This document shows positions 1 through 6,331 of a stretch of 8,263 nucleotides of DNA, piece after piece; position 1 is the first letter of the stretch; the number at the start of each line of letters is the position of its first letter. Made by a program: the position numbers and the translations under genes. A model generated the notes under the pieces. It worked only from the letters and a program-made list of their open reading frames with translations, had not been told where the DNA came from and did no database searches. The stretch is from a bacterium. Its GTDB lineage: Bacteria; Patescibacteriota; Minisyncoccia; Minisyncoccales; CG1-02-41-26. The stretch is taken from the NCBI GenBank assembly GCA_021163625.1, contig JAGGTS010000043.1, positions 1-8,263 of the forward strand, written 5' to 3'.

Positions 1-1538
1 CAAAAAATCATAAGTTTGAAATTTCTAATTTTTCCGTAGAAGCTTGTTCAAAAAAAGAATATGGCGATTATGCCGCTAATGTTGCCCTAAAAGCGGCAAA
101 GCGCTTAAACAAAGACCCGATGGAAATTGCAAAAATGATTCTTGCTAAAATTTCTTTTTTGGGTTTGGATAAGCATTTTAGCAAGATTGAAGCGGTAAAG
201 CCTGGTTTTATTAACTTTTTTCTTCCAAAAAAATATTTCCAAAGCAAAGTTAAAGACATCCTAAAGAAAGGAGACAAATTTTGCAGGCTGAATATAGGAA
301 GAAATAGGAAGGTAAATATTGAATTTATTTCTGCAAATCCTACTGGACCCTTAACTTTAGGCAACGGGCGCGGGGGTTTTTACGGCGATGCTCTTTCAAA
401 TGTCTTTGAAATGGCAGGATATAAAGTCGTAAGAGAATATTATTTAAATGATAGAGGGGAACAGATAAAAAAGTTGGGATATTCGTTGATTAATCCAAAT
501 AAAGCTTTCTATAAGGGAGATTATATTCTTGCCCTTTCAAAAAGGATAAAAAACAACGACCCTGTCCGAGCGGGAAAAGAGGGCTCAAGGATTATTTTGG
601 AAGAGGCAATCAAGCCGCTTCTTAAAAAATCAGGGATAAGGTTTGATAAATATTTTTCAGAAGCAAGTCTGTATAATAAGGGAGAGGTTAAAAAAGTTTT
701 AAGCATTTTAAAGAATAAAAATCTTGTTTATGAAAAAAACAAAGCGCTATGGTTTAAATCAAGCACGTTTGGCGATGATAAAGACAGGGTTTTAGTCAAG
801 GCAGATGGCGAATACACATATTTTATCTCTGACATTGCCTATTTGAAAAATAAGTTTGAAAGAGGATTTTCTTTTTTAATTTATATCTGGGGAGCAGACC
901 ATTACGGTTATATCAAAAGAATGCAGGCAGCTGCGAGAGCGCTTGGGTATGACACGAAAAGAATCCATTTTGTTATTATCCAATTTGTTTCCCTTGTTGA
1001 GAATGGCAAAAAGACAAAAATGTCTAAAAGGAAAGGGTCTTACGTAACATTAAAAGAGCTTATCGATTTGGTAGGCCTTGATTTTGCAAGATTTTTATTT
1101 TTAACAAGAAGCCCCGGAAGCCATTTATTTTTTGACTTAAAGCTTGCAAAGGAACATTCTAAAAAAAATCCTGTCTATTATGTTCAGTATGCTTTTGCAA
1201 GAATTTGCAGCCTTATTAAAAAGGCAGAAAACTCTAAAATTTTAGGAACAAAGCCAAAGGTTAATTTATTAAATAGTCCCTACGAGATTGAATTAATTAG
1301 GAAATTAGTCGCTTTTCCGGAAATTATAGAAGAAATATCATTTGATTTGCAGGCGCAAAAGCTTCCAAATTACGCCTTAGAGCTTGCTGAGAAATTCCAT
1401 CAGTTTTATACAAAATGCCAGGTTATTTCAAACGATAAAGAATTGTCAGAAGCGCGGTTAGCGCTGGCTTTGGCAACAAAAATTGTCCTTAAAAATGTTT
1501 TAAAAGTTATGGGCATATCAAGGCCAAAAAAAATGTGA
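1..1538 (+). CDS. argS: Arginyl-tRNA synthetase (5' end cut by window edge)
   Basis: Class I synthetase that charges tRNA-Arg in the cytoplasm. The frame stays open to the left edge, so the first ATG at 120 is internal: the 39 codons before it (from position 3) read as the ArgRS N-terminal domain (KEYGDYAANVALKAAKRL, then NKDPMEIAKMI). About 511 residues are visible; the family is usually about 550-580, so only a few dozen are missing. The catalytic core begins with SANPTGPLTLGNGRGG (about 330-380). The HIGH signature there is TLGN, with both histidines replaced. REYYLNDRGEQI follows, then GADHYGYIKRMQAAARALG (about 895-950), and the KMSKS loop appears as KMSKRKGSYVTLKELID with its Met at 1020. 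The C-terminal DALR anticodon-binding domain starts near NPVYYVQYAFAR, and the protein ends in GISRPKKM, as ArgRS proteins usually do just before their stop. The stop is TGA. The ileS gene follows after 60 bp. Family identity is secure; only the altered HIGH box is odd. Confidence 0.96.
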   Translation, partial: KNHKFEISNFSVEACSKKEYGDYAANVALKAAKRLNKDPMEIAKMILAKISFLGLDKHFSKIEAVKPGFINFFLPKKYFQSKVKDILKKGDKFCRLNIGRNRKVNIEFISANPTGPLTLGNGRGGFYGDALSNVFEMAGYKVVREYYLNDRGEQIKKLGYSLINPNKAFYKGDYILALSKRIKNNDPVRAGKEGSRIILEEAIKPLLKKSGIRFDKYFSEASLYNKGEVKKVLSILKNKNLVYEKNKALWFKSSTFGDDKDRVLVKADGEYTYFISDIAYLKNKFERGFSFLIYIWGADHYGYIKRMQAAARALGYDTKRIHFVIIQFVSLVENGKKTKMSKRKGSYVTLKELIDLVGLDFARFLFLTRSPGSHLFFDLKLAKEHSKKNPVYYVQYAFARICSLIKKAENSKILGTKPKVNLLNSPYEIELIRKLVAFPEIIEEISFDLQAQKLPNYALELAEKFHQFYTKCQVISNDKELSEARLALALATKIVLKNVLKVMGISRPKKM

Positions 1539-1547
1539 CTTGCTTTC

Positions 1548-1571
1548 CAATCCGCGATTGATATTTTTTTT
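1548..1571 (+). terminator. Possible weak intrinsic terminator after argS
   Basis: A perfect five-base stem, CAATC (1548-1552) and GATTG (1556-1560) around a CGC loop, is followed three bases later by eight T residues (1564-1571). It lies ten bases past the argS stop. The stem is short, so termination would be weak. The right arm overlaps the -35 element of the candidate ileS promoter, so the same bases may serve both purposes. The element is seen in the sequence; its function is inferred. Confidence 0.35.
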
Positions 1572-1585
1572 AAGTGAATTATAAT
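1558..1585 (+). promoter_or_regulatory. Candidate sigma-70-type promoter for ileS
   Basis: TTGATA (1558-1563, five of six to TTGACA) is followed by a 16-bp spacer and a perfect TATAAT (1580-1585). Transcription would start about seven bases later, near 1592, only some 7 nt before the ileS ATG at 1599. The mRNA would be leaderless or nearly so, which agrees with the absence of any Shine-Dalgarno sequence before that ATG. In AT-rich DNA a TATAAT alone means little; the matching -35 at proper spacing and its placement in the gap are what support the call. Confidence 0.6.
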
Positions 1586-1598
1586 TTTTTATTAAATT

Positions 1599-4500
1599 AT
1601 GGAAACAATATTTCCGGAAAAAGAAGAAAAAATAATAAAGTTTTGGAAAAGGCAAAAAATTTTTGAAAAAAGTCTTTTACAGCGCAAAAAGGCGAAAAGA
1701 TTTATTTTTTTTGAAGGGCCTCCTTATGCGAACGGAAAACCGGGAGTTCATCACCTCTTGGCAAGGGCATTTAAGGATATTATTTTGCGGTATAAAACAA
1801 TGCAGGGATTTTTTGTTGAAAGGAAGGCCGGATGGGACACCCATGGTTTACCGACCGAGCTTGCTGCTGAAAAGTCTCTTGGAATAAAAAACAAAAGTGA
1901 TATTGAAAAAGTTGGGCTTAAAAAATTTTTGAAAGAATGCAAAAAGAATATTTTTAGCTTTAAAAAAGAATGGGAGGAGTTTACAGAGAGGATAGCCTAT
2001 TGGGTCGATTTAAAAAACGCATATATCACTTGCTCAAACGATTATATAGAAACTTTATGGTGGATAATTAAAAAATTTTGGCAAAAAGGACTTTTTTATA
2101 AGTCAAAAAAGGTTGTGCCTTGGTGCCCTCACTGCCAGACTTCTTTATCAAGCCATGAGCTTGCCCAGGGGTATAAAAAGATAAAAGAAAATTCTATTTA
2201 TCTAAAATTAAGGATAAAAGAGCCGAAAAAGGAGCTTGGTTTAAATGAAGACAGCTATTTGCTTGTTTGGACAACAACGCCTTGGACGCTTCCTGCTAAT
2301 TTAGCTGTAGCTATAAATCCTGATTTTGATTATGTTCTGGCAAGACATAATGGTGATTATGTTGTCTTATCAGCGCAAAAAGCTGAAAAAATTTTTAAAA
2401 AGCAAAATGCTTATGAAGTTGTTAAGCGCATAAAAGGAGAAAAGCTAATTGGTTTAAAGTATGAGCCTCTCTATAAAATTCCCTTGAAAAACGGAATAGA
2501 AGAGAAGATGTACAGGGTTTTAGCGGCTGATTTTGTCTCCTTAGATGAGGGTACGGGCCTTGTTCATATTGCTCCTGCTTTTGGCGTTGAAGATTTTGAA
2601 CTTGTTATCTCACGCAGATTAATCAAGCCTGAAGAAATTCCTCTTACAGTTAACGAGGATGGAACAATGAAAAAAGGGATAATTGGCCAAGGAAAATTTG
2701 TAAAAGACGCTGATGAAATTATTATAGCCGATTTGAAGAAAAGGAATTTGCTTTTTTTAGAAGAATTATATGAGCATGATTATCCTTTCTGCTGGAGGTG
2801 CCATTGGCCTCTTTTGTATTATCTTCATTCTTCTTGGTTTGTTGCTGTGTCAAAAGTTAAGAACCAGCTTATAAAAAACAACAGCGAAATAAATTGGGTT
2901 CCTTGGTACCTTAAAACGGGAAGATTCGGAAAGTGGTTAGAAGAGGCGAAAGATTGGAATTTTTCAAGAGAAAGATATTGGGGGGCTCCGTTGCCTGTTT
3001 GGGAGTGCGAAAAATGCAGTCACATTGATGTGATAGGAAGCAAAAAGGACCTGTTAGATAAAACTTATAGCAGCAACAGTTATGTTGTTATGCGCCATGG
3101 ATTTTCCCAAAGTAATGCGTTGAGATTATTAAGTTCAAGCGAGACTAAGTATCCGCTGACTGAGAAAGGCAAAAAACAAATAGAAAAGTCGGCAAAGTTA
3201 TTAAAGAACCAAGGTATAGACTTAATTTTTTCTTCAACGGTTTTTAGGGCAAAGCAAACAGCCAAAATAGTTTCAAAGCAGCTGAAAATCAAGCCGCAAT
3301 TTTTTAAGGAATTAAACGAAATAGACTTTGGCTTTTTTGAAGGAAAGCCTATTGGTAAATATAGGGCTTTCTTTGATAATCCAAAAGAAAAACTTTTCAA
3401 AAGGCCAAAAGGAGGCGAAAATTGGAACGATGTTAAAGTTAGAATCTATAAATTTTTAGAAAGGATTGACAAGAAATATAAAAATAAAAAAATTCTTTTA
3501 ATAAGCCATAAGGCTCCAATCGTTCTATTAAGGGCTGCCTGTCTTGGGTTAAACGATGAAGAGATTTTGGAAAATATAAAGGATTTATCTCAAAGGACAG
3601 GACAGTTTAAAGCATTAAAGTTTAACAAACTTCCATATAATGAAAAAGGCGAGATAGATTTCCACCGTCCTTATATCGACAAGGTTGAATTTCTTTGCGA
3701 AAAATGCGGTTCAAAAATGAAGAGAGTAAAAGAGGTCGCTGATGTTTGGTTTGATTCAGGCGCAATGCCATTTGGCCAAATTCATTATCCTTTTGAGAAC
3801 AAAAGCCTTATAGACAAAAGAAAATTTTTCCCGGCAGATTTTATTTGTGAAGGCATAGACCAAACAAGAGGCTGGTTTTATACCCTTCTTACTGTTTCAA
3901 CTTTGCTTGGTTTTGGCCCTCCATACAGAAATGTTGTTTCGCTCGGAATTGTCCTAGACCAAAACTCCCAGAAAATGTCAAAGTCAAAAGGGAATATTAT
4001 AGATCCTTTTTATTTGGCAAATAAATATGGGGCAGATGCAGTGCGTTGGTACTTTTACACCGTAAACCAAAGCGGCGAGCCAAAGCGGTTTTCAGAAAAG
4101 GGAGTGGAATCTGTTTTAAAAAAGTTTCTAATGACCTACTGGAATTCTTTTCTTTTCTTTAAAACATATGCTACCGGGAATATTAAGAAAAAAGAATTTG
4201 CTAAGGTGGGCAAGGAAAATGTCTTGGACAGATGGATTATTTCAAAGACAGAAAGCTTGATTAAGAGTACTACAGAGAAACTTGATAAGTTTAACATTGT
4301 TTCTGCGGCAAGGGCAATTAACGATTTTGTCGTAAATGACCTTTCTCTTTGGTATATAAGAAGGTCGAGGCAACGTTTTCAAAATCCCGAAAATCAAAAT
4401 CACTTAGAAGAAGCTTCAAATGTTCTTTGGCTTGTTCTTCTGACTTTAACAAAAATTACGGCTCCTTTTATCCCGTTTTTGAGCGAGGAAATTTATCAAG

Positions 4501-5066
4501 TTATTGGCGATAAAGAAAGCGTTCATTTGGAAAACTGGCCAAGGGCAGATGAAAAATTGATAGACAAAAAACTTGAATTGGAAATGGAGAGAGTGAGAAT
4601 GCTGGCCCAAAAGGCGCTTGCAAAAAGGGCTTTTGCAAAAATAAAGGTGCGTCAGCCGCTTTCTCTCTTGAAAATTAAAGACAAGGCCCTCAAAGGAAGA
4701 AAAGATTTGCTTGATTTAATTTGCGAAGAAGTTAATGTAAAAAAAGTTGTCATTGACGAGGATATTAAAGATGAAGTGGAATTAGATACGACTGTTAACA
4801 GCCAGCTAATAAACCAAGGAATGGTTAGAGAGACAATTCGTTTTATCCAAAATTTAAGAAAAAAAGACGGTTTAACGCCTGAGGATAGGATTTTGATAAA
4901 ATATGAGGCTTTGCCGAAATTGTCAAAACTTTTAGAAGAGAACAAAAAGATAATATGTAGCCAGACAAGAGCAGCTGACCTTATCTTTGAAAAAGCAAAA
5001 AAACATAATTTTGCTAAATTAACGGTCGGCAAATACGAGTTATCCATAGCCATCAAAAAGCTTTAG
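1599..5066 (+). CDS. ileS: Isoleucyl-tRNA synthetase, type 2, with inserted histidine-phosphatase domain
   Basis: Charges tRNA-Ile in the cytoplasm; 1155 residues. ATG 1599 is the first possible start because an in-frame TAA lies at 1593-1595. Order: Rossmann half with FFEGPPYANGKPGVHH, where the HIGH box is GVHH (49-52), then GWDTHGLPTE; first zinc site from C176/C179 (WCPHC) and C398/C401 (CWRC); CP1 editing domain between them with WTTTPWTLPANLA (224 on) and GTGLVHIAPAFG plus D332; second CxxC pair C470/C473; histidine-phosphatase insert about 494-679; partner pair C700/C703; ADVWFDSG; KMSKS at 792-796; then the anticodon-binding region (DLSLWYIRRSRQRF) and a C-terminal extension. GVHH, GWDTHGLP and DFHRPYIDKV point to the eukaryote-like IleRS2 group rather than the E. 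coli type. Without the insert the chain is about 970 residues, somewhat short for IleRS2. The frame is unbroken through the insert. Stop is TAG. Confidence 0.97.
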   Translation: METIFPEKEEKIIKFWKRQKIFEKSLLQRKKAKRFIFFEGPPYANGKPGVHHLLARAFKDIILRYKTMQGFFVERKAGWDTHGLPTELAAEKSLGIKNKSDIEKVGLKKFLKECKKNIFSFKKEWEEFTERIAYWVDLKNAYITCSNDYIETLWWIIKKFWQKGLFYKSKKVVPWCPHCQTSLSSHELAQGYKKIKENSIYLKLRIKEPKKELGLNEDSYLLVWTTTPWTLPANLAVAINPDFDYVLARHNGDYVVLSAQKAEKIFKKQNAYEVVKRIKGEKLIGLKYEPLYKIPLKNGIEEKMYRVLAADFVSLDEGTGLVHIAPAFGVEDFELVISRRLIKPEEIPLTVNEDGTMKKGIIGQGKFVKDADEIIIADLKKRNLLFLEELYEHDYPFCWRCHWPLLYYLHSSWFVAVSKVKNQLIKNNSEINWVPWYLKTGRFGKWLEEAKDWNFSRERYWGAPLPVWECEKCSHIDVIGSKKDLLDKTYSSNSYVVMRHGFSQSNALRLLSSSETKYPLTEKGKKQIEKSAKLLKNQGIDLIFSSTVFRAKQTAKIVSKQLKIKPQFFKELNEIDFGFFEGKPIGKYRAFFDNPKEKLFKRPKGGENWNDVKVRIYKFLERIDKKYKNKKILLISHKAPIVLLRAACLGLNDEEILENIKDLSQRTGQFKALKFNKLPYNEKGEIDFHRPYIDKVEFLCEKCGSKMKRVKEVADVWFDSGAMPFGQIHYPFENKSLIDKRKFFPADFICEGIDQTRGWFYTLLTVSTLLGFGPPYRNVVSLGIVLDQNSQKMSKSKGNIIDPFYLANKYGADAVRWYFYTVNQSGEPKRFSEKGVESVLKKFLMTYWNSFLFFKTYATGNIKKKEFAKVGKENVLDRWIISKTESLIKSTTEKLDKFNIVSAARAINDFVVNDLSLWYIRRSRQRFQNPENQNHLEEASNVLWLVLLTLTKITAPFIPFLSEEIYQVIGDKESVHLENWPRADEKLIDKKLELEMERVRMLAQKALAKRAFAKIKVRQPLSLLKIKDKALKGRKDLLDLICEEVNVKKVVIDEDIKDEVELDTTVNSQLINQGMVRETIRFIQNLRKKDGLTPEDRILIKYEALPKLSKLLEENKKIICSQTRAADLIFEKAKKHNFAKLTVGKYELSIAIKKL
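3078..3635 (+). other. Histidine-phosphatase (phosphoglycerate-mutase-like) domain inserted in IleRS
   Basis: Residues about 494-679 of IleRS form a domain foreign to the synthetase fold. The signatures of the clade-1 histidine phosphatase superfamily appear in order. VVMRHGFSQSN carries R499 and the phospho-accepting H500. YPLTEKGKKQIEKSAKLL follows, then SSTVFRAKQTA with R550, LNEIDFGFFEG with the expected proton donor E574, and LLISHKAP with the second histidine H637. All core catalytic residues are therefore present, and the length (about 186 residues) matches a stand-alone family member. The insert interrupts the loop between VIGSKKDLL and DFHRPYIDKV, inside the second zinc knuckle (C470/C473 and C700/C703), where T. 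thermophilus IleRS has only a short loop. Family members act on sugar phosphates, nucleotides, cobalamin precursors or phosphoproteins; the substrate here cannot be read from sequence. Domain identity is secure, function unknown. Confidence 0.9.
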
Positions 5067-5071
5067 CAATT

Positions 5072-5094
5072 ATAGCAATAGCTATTTGTTTTTT
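5072..5094 (+). terminator. Possible weak intrinsic terminator after ileS
   Basis: ATAGC (5072-5076) pairs with GCTAT (5081-5085) across an AATA loop. Three bases later comes a six-T run (5089-5094). It begins five bases after the ileS TAG. The stem is only five pairs and mostly AT, so any termination is probably partial and read-through into the downstream genes is likely. I see no convincing promoter between this hairpin and the gene at 5191, which favours read-through. Confidence 0.35.
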
Positions 5095-5098
5095 GGTA

Positions 5099-5173
5099 AT
5101 GTTTTATTCATCTGCGTTTTTTGGAATATTTTTCGGCATTTTTGCTGTCTTTGCTGCTGATGCGTTTGGATAG
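5099..5173 (+). CDS. Doubtful 24-residue hydrophobic small ORF
   Basis: An ATG at 5099 opens a 24-codon frame ending in TAG at 5171, entirely within the ileS-to-5191 gap. The peptide is almost all hydrophobic (FFGIFFGIFAVFAA near its centre) and would form one membrane-spanning helix with glycines four residues apart. The frame stays open upstream and is also hydrophobic there (AIIAIAICFLV), but has no standard start apart from a TTG at 5093. No Shine-Dalgarno sequence is visible. T-rich DNA encodes hydrophobic residues by default, so it may be chance. It could be a small membrane peptide, a leader peptide for the next gene, or a remnant. I do not recognise a family. Confidence 0.2.
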   Translation: MFYSSAFFGIFFGIFAVFAADAFG

Positions 5174-5190
5174 CGGCAGAATTTAAAAAT

Positions 5191-5517
5191 ATGTTTGGTA
5201 AAAAATCTGAAGATAAAAAAAATAATCATAACGGCTTTTTTTCAAATAAAGAATATATTTCAGAGGAAGAATTTCGCAGGAAAATGAGAAATTTTTTCCC
5301 AAAAGATTATGAATTAAGGAGCCATTTTGACAGCGAAAAAAGGGAAGAAATCTCAAAAGATTTGTTTGGCAAAGGGTACGGCTCTTATTTGACAAAAAGT
5401 GAATATCGCAAAAGAATTAGAGAACTTGAAAGGAAAAAGACATATTCAAAAAGTGTTGACGAGAAAATAGAAATTAGAAGAAAAATAAAATTACTAAAAG
5501 AATTTTTCGGATTTTAA
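5191..5517 (+). CDS. Small charged protein of unknown function
   Basis: A 108-residue protein, very rich in Lys, Arg and Glu, with no signal peptide, membrane segment or cysteine, so probably soluble and cytoplasmic. ATG 5191 is the first start after an in-frame TGA at 5158, with no Shine-Dalgarno sequence. The N-terminus (about 1-15) is polar and likely disordered; the C-terminus (about 64-108) should be helical, ending in KIKLLKEFFGF. Two segments resemble each other: YISEEEFRRKMR (22-33) and YLTKSEYRKRIR (66-77), both of the form Y-[IL]-[ST]-x-x-E-[FY]-R-[RK]-[KR]-[MI]-R, which suggests an internal duplication with about 44-residue spacing. It lies 13 bp before recO in the same direction and is probably co-transcribed with it. 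I do not recognise the family. The charge suggests nucleic-acid or ribosome contact, but that is speculation. It is likely a real gene given its length, placement and ordered residue pattern. Confidence 0.8.
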   Translation: MFGKKSEDKKNNHNGFFSNKEYISEEEFRRKMRNFFPKDYELRSHFDSEKREEISKDLFGKGYGSYLTKSEYRKRIRELERKKTYSKSVDEKIEIRRKIKLLKEFFGF

Positions 5518-5530
5518 AAATTGAATTAGT

Positions 5531-6304
5531 ATGTTTATTCGTTATCGGACAAGAGCGGTCTTTTTTAAAAAAGAAAATTTAAGAGAGGCAGATAAGCTTT
5601 TTACAGTATATACAGAAAAATTTGGAAAGATTCTTGTTTTAGGAAAATCTATCAGGAAAATTAAATCAAAACTTGCGGCTGGCACCCAGCTATTTTGTCT
5701 TTCAGAGATTGAGTTTATTCAAGGCAGAGCATATAAAACCTTAACTGATGTCATATTGATTAATAAGTTTGAGAAGGTTCTAACAGACTATCAAAAGCTG
5801 GAATTGGCTTACGAAATGTCAGATAACCTAAATTCTTTTTTGCCATTAGAGCAAAAAGACCTTAAAATTTGGCAGTTGCTCCTTTCTTTTTTAAAGAATT
5901 TTGACAATTTTTCTTTGAATTGTCAGGATTCTTGCTTTGAAAAGCATCTATTTTATTATTATTTTTTTCTCTGGAATTTTTTTTCCGCCTTGGGATATAA
6001 ACCGCAGCTTTATTCCTGCTTGATTTGTAAGAAAAGGCTTTGCGGAAATTCATTTTGGTTTTTAACAAACCACGGCTCGATTGTATGCAAGGATTGTTTT
6101 AGGGAAATTGACTCTAAGATGCAAAAAGAGGCAATAAAAATAAGCCCTGAGACGATTAAAGTTTTAAGGGTTTTTCTGGAATCGAAATTTGATATAATCA
6201 AGAAAATAAAAGTTCGGAGGGCTGATATAGATGAGCTTAAGGTTGTCTCAACCAACTACGCCCTTTCCATAAATAGTTTTCAAGGGAAGCAAAATAAGAT
6301 ATAA
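5531..6304 (+). CDS. recO: DNA repair/recombination mediator RecO
   Basis: RecO binds single-stranded DNA and SSB and, with RecR, loads RecA at gaps in the RecF pathway. The 257 residues match the family in length and layout. An N-terminal OB-fold opens with YRTRAVFFKKENLREADKLF, followed by VYTEKFGKI and a basic stretch SIRKIKSKL (about 40-48), typical of the RecO start. A helical middle follows (about 83-155), including FFSALGYKPQLYSC. A zinc ribbon comes next with C163/C166 (SCLICKK) and C186/C189 (VCKDC), then a C-terminal helical tail. C171 is an extra cysteine inside the ribbon. ATG 5531 is preceded by an in-frame TGA at 5522, so no longer start exists; there is no Shine-Dalgarno sequence. 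It follows the small gene at 5191 after 13 bp and probably shares its transcript. Proximity to a glycyl-tRNA synthetase gene is common for recO. The divergent N-terminal half makes sequence identity low, but the pattern is clear. Confidence 0.9.
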   Translation: MFIRYRTRAVFFKKENLREADKLFTVYTEKFGKILVLGKSIRKIKSKLAAGTQLFCLSEIEFIQGRAYKTLTDVILINKFEKVLTDYQKLELAYEMSDNLNSFLPLEQKDLKIWQLLLSFLKNFDNFSLNCQDSCFEKHLFYYYFFLWNFFSALGYKPQLYSCLICKKRLCGNSFWFLTNHGSIVCKDCFREIDSKMQKEAIKISPETIKVLRVFLESKFDIIKKIKVRRADIDELKVVSTNYALSINSFQGKQNKI

Positions 6305-6305
6305 T
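6277..6305 (+). promoter_or_regulatory. Candidate promoter for the surface-protein gene
   Basis: A perfect TATAAT at 6300-6305 overlaps the recO TAA stop. Seventeen bases upstream is TTTTCA (6277-6282), four of six to the -35 consensus. Transcription would begin near 6312, leaving a leader of about 20 nt before the ATG at 6332. A second AT-rich hexamer, TATAAA (6314-6319), lies downstream but lacks a -35 partner. The weak -35 keeps confidence modest. If real, the gene can be expressed independently of recO. Confidence 0.4.
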
Positions 6306-6331
6306 AAAAAGCGTATAAAAATAAAAAAAAT

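Noticed and set aside
120..122. ATG at 120 as the argS start
   Set aside because: The frame is open upstream to the window edge and encodes the recognisable ArgRS N-terminal domain (GDYAANVAL), so this Met is internal.
68..364. Minus-strand reading frame opposite the start of argS
   Set aside because: It lies wholly over a well-supported argS frame on the other strand and shows no recognisable protein pattern.
1536..1538. TGA read as glycine (genetic code 25)
   Set aside because: ArgRS ends naturally at PKKM just before this TGA; reading through would add a short tail with another TGA and run into the ileS promoter. The standard bacterial code fits.
1539..1598. T-box riboswitch or other leader upstream of ileS
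   Set aside because: The gap is only 60 bp and the predicted transcript leader about 7 nt, too short for a T-box.
3080..3400. Minus-strand 106-codon frame inside ileS
   Set aside because: It is the antisense of the histidine-phosphatase insert, whose plus-strand reading contains all family motifs.
3078..3635. Phosphatase insert as an assembly chimera or a separate gene
   Set aside because: The frame is continuous on both sides, base composition and codon use match the surrounding ileS, and the insert falls neatly in a surface loop between zinc ligands. Read-level proof is still lacking.
4652..5056. Minus-strand 134-codon frame at the end of ileS
   Set aside because: It is antisense to the IleRS C-terminal region; its Ser/Leu/Phe-rich composition is what antisense of Lys/Glu/Asp-rich coding DNA gives.
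5972..6260. Minus-strand frames over recO
   Set aside because: They overlap a clear RecO frame with its zinc ribbon on the plus strand and have no recognisable features.
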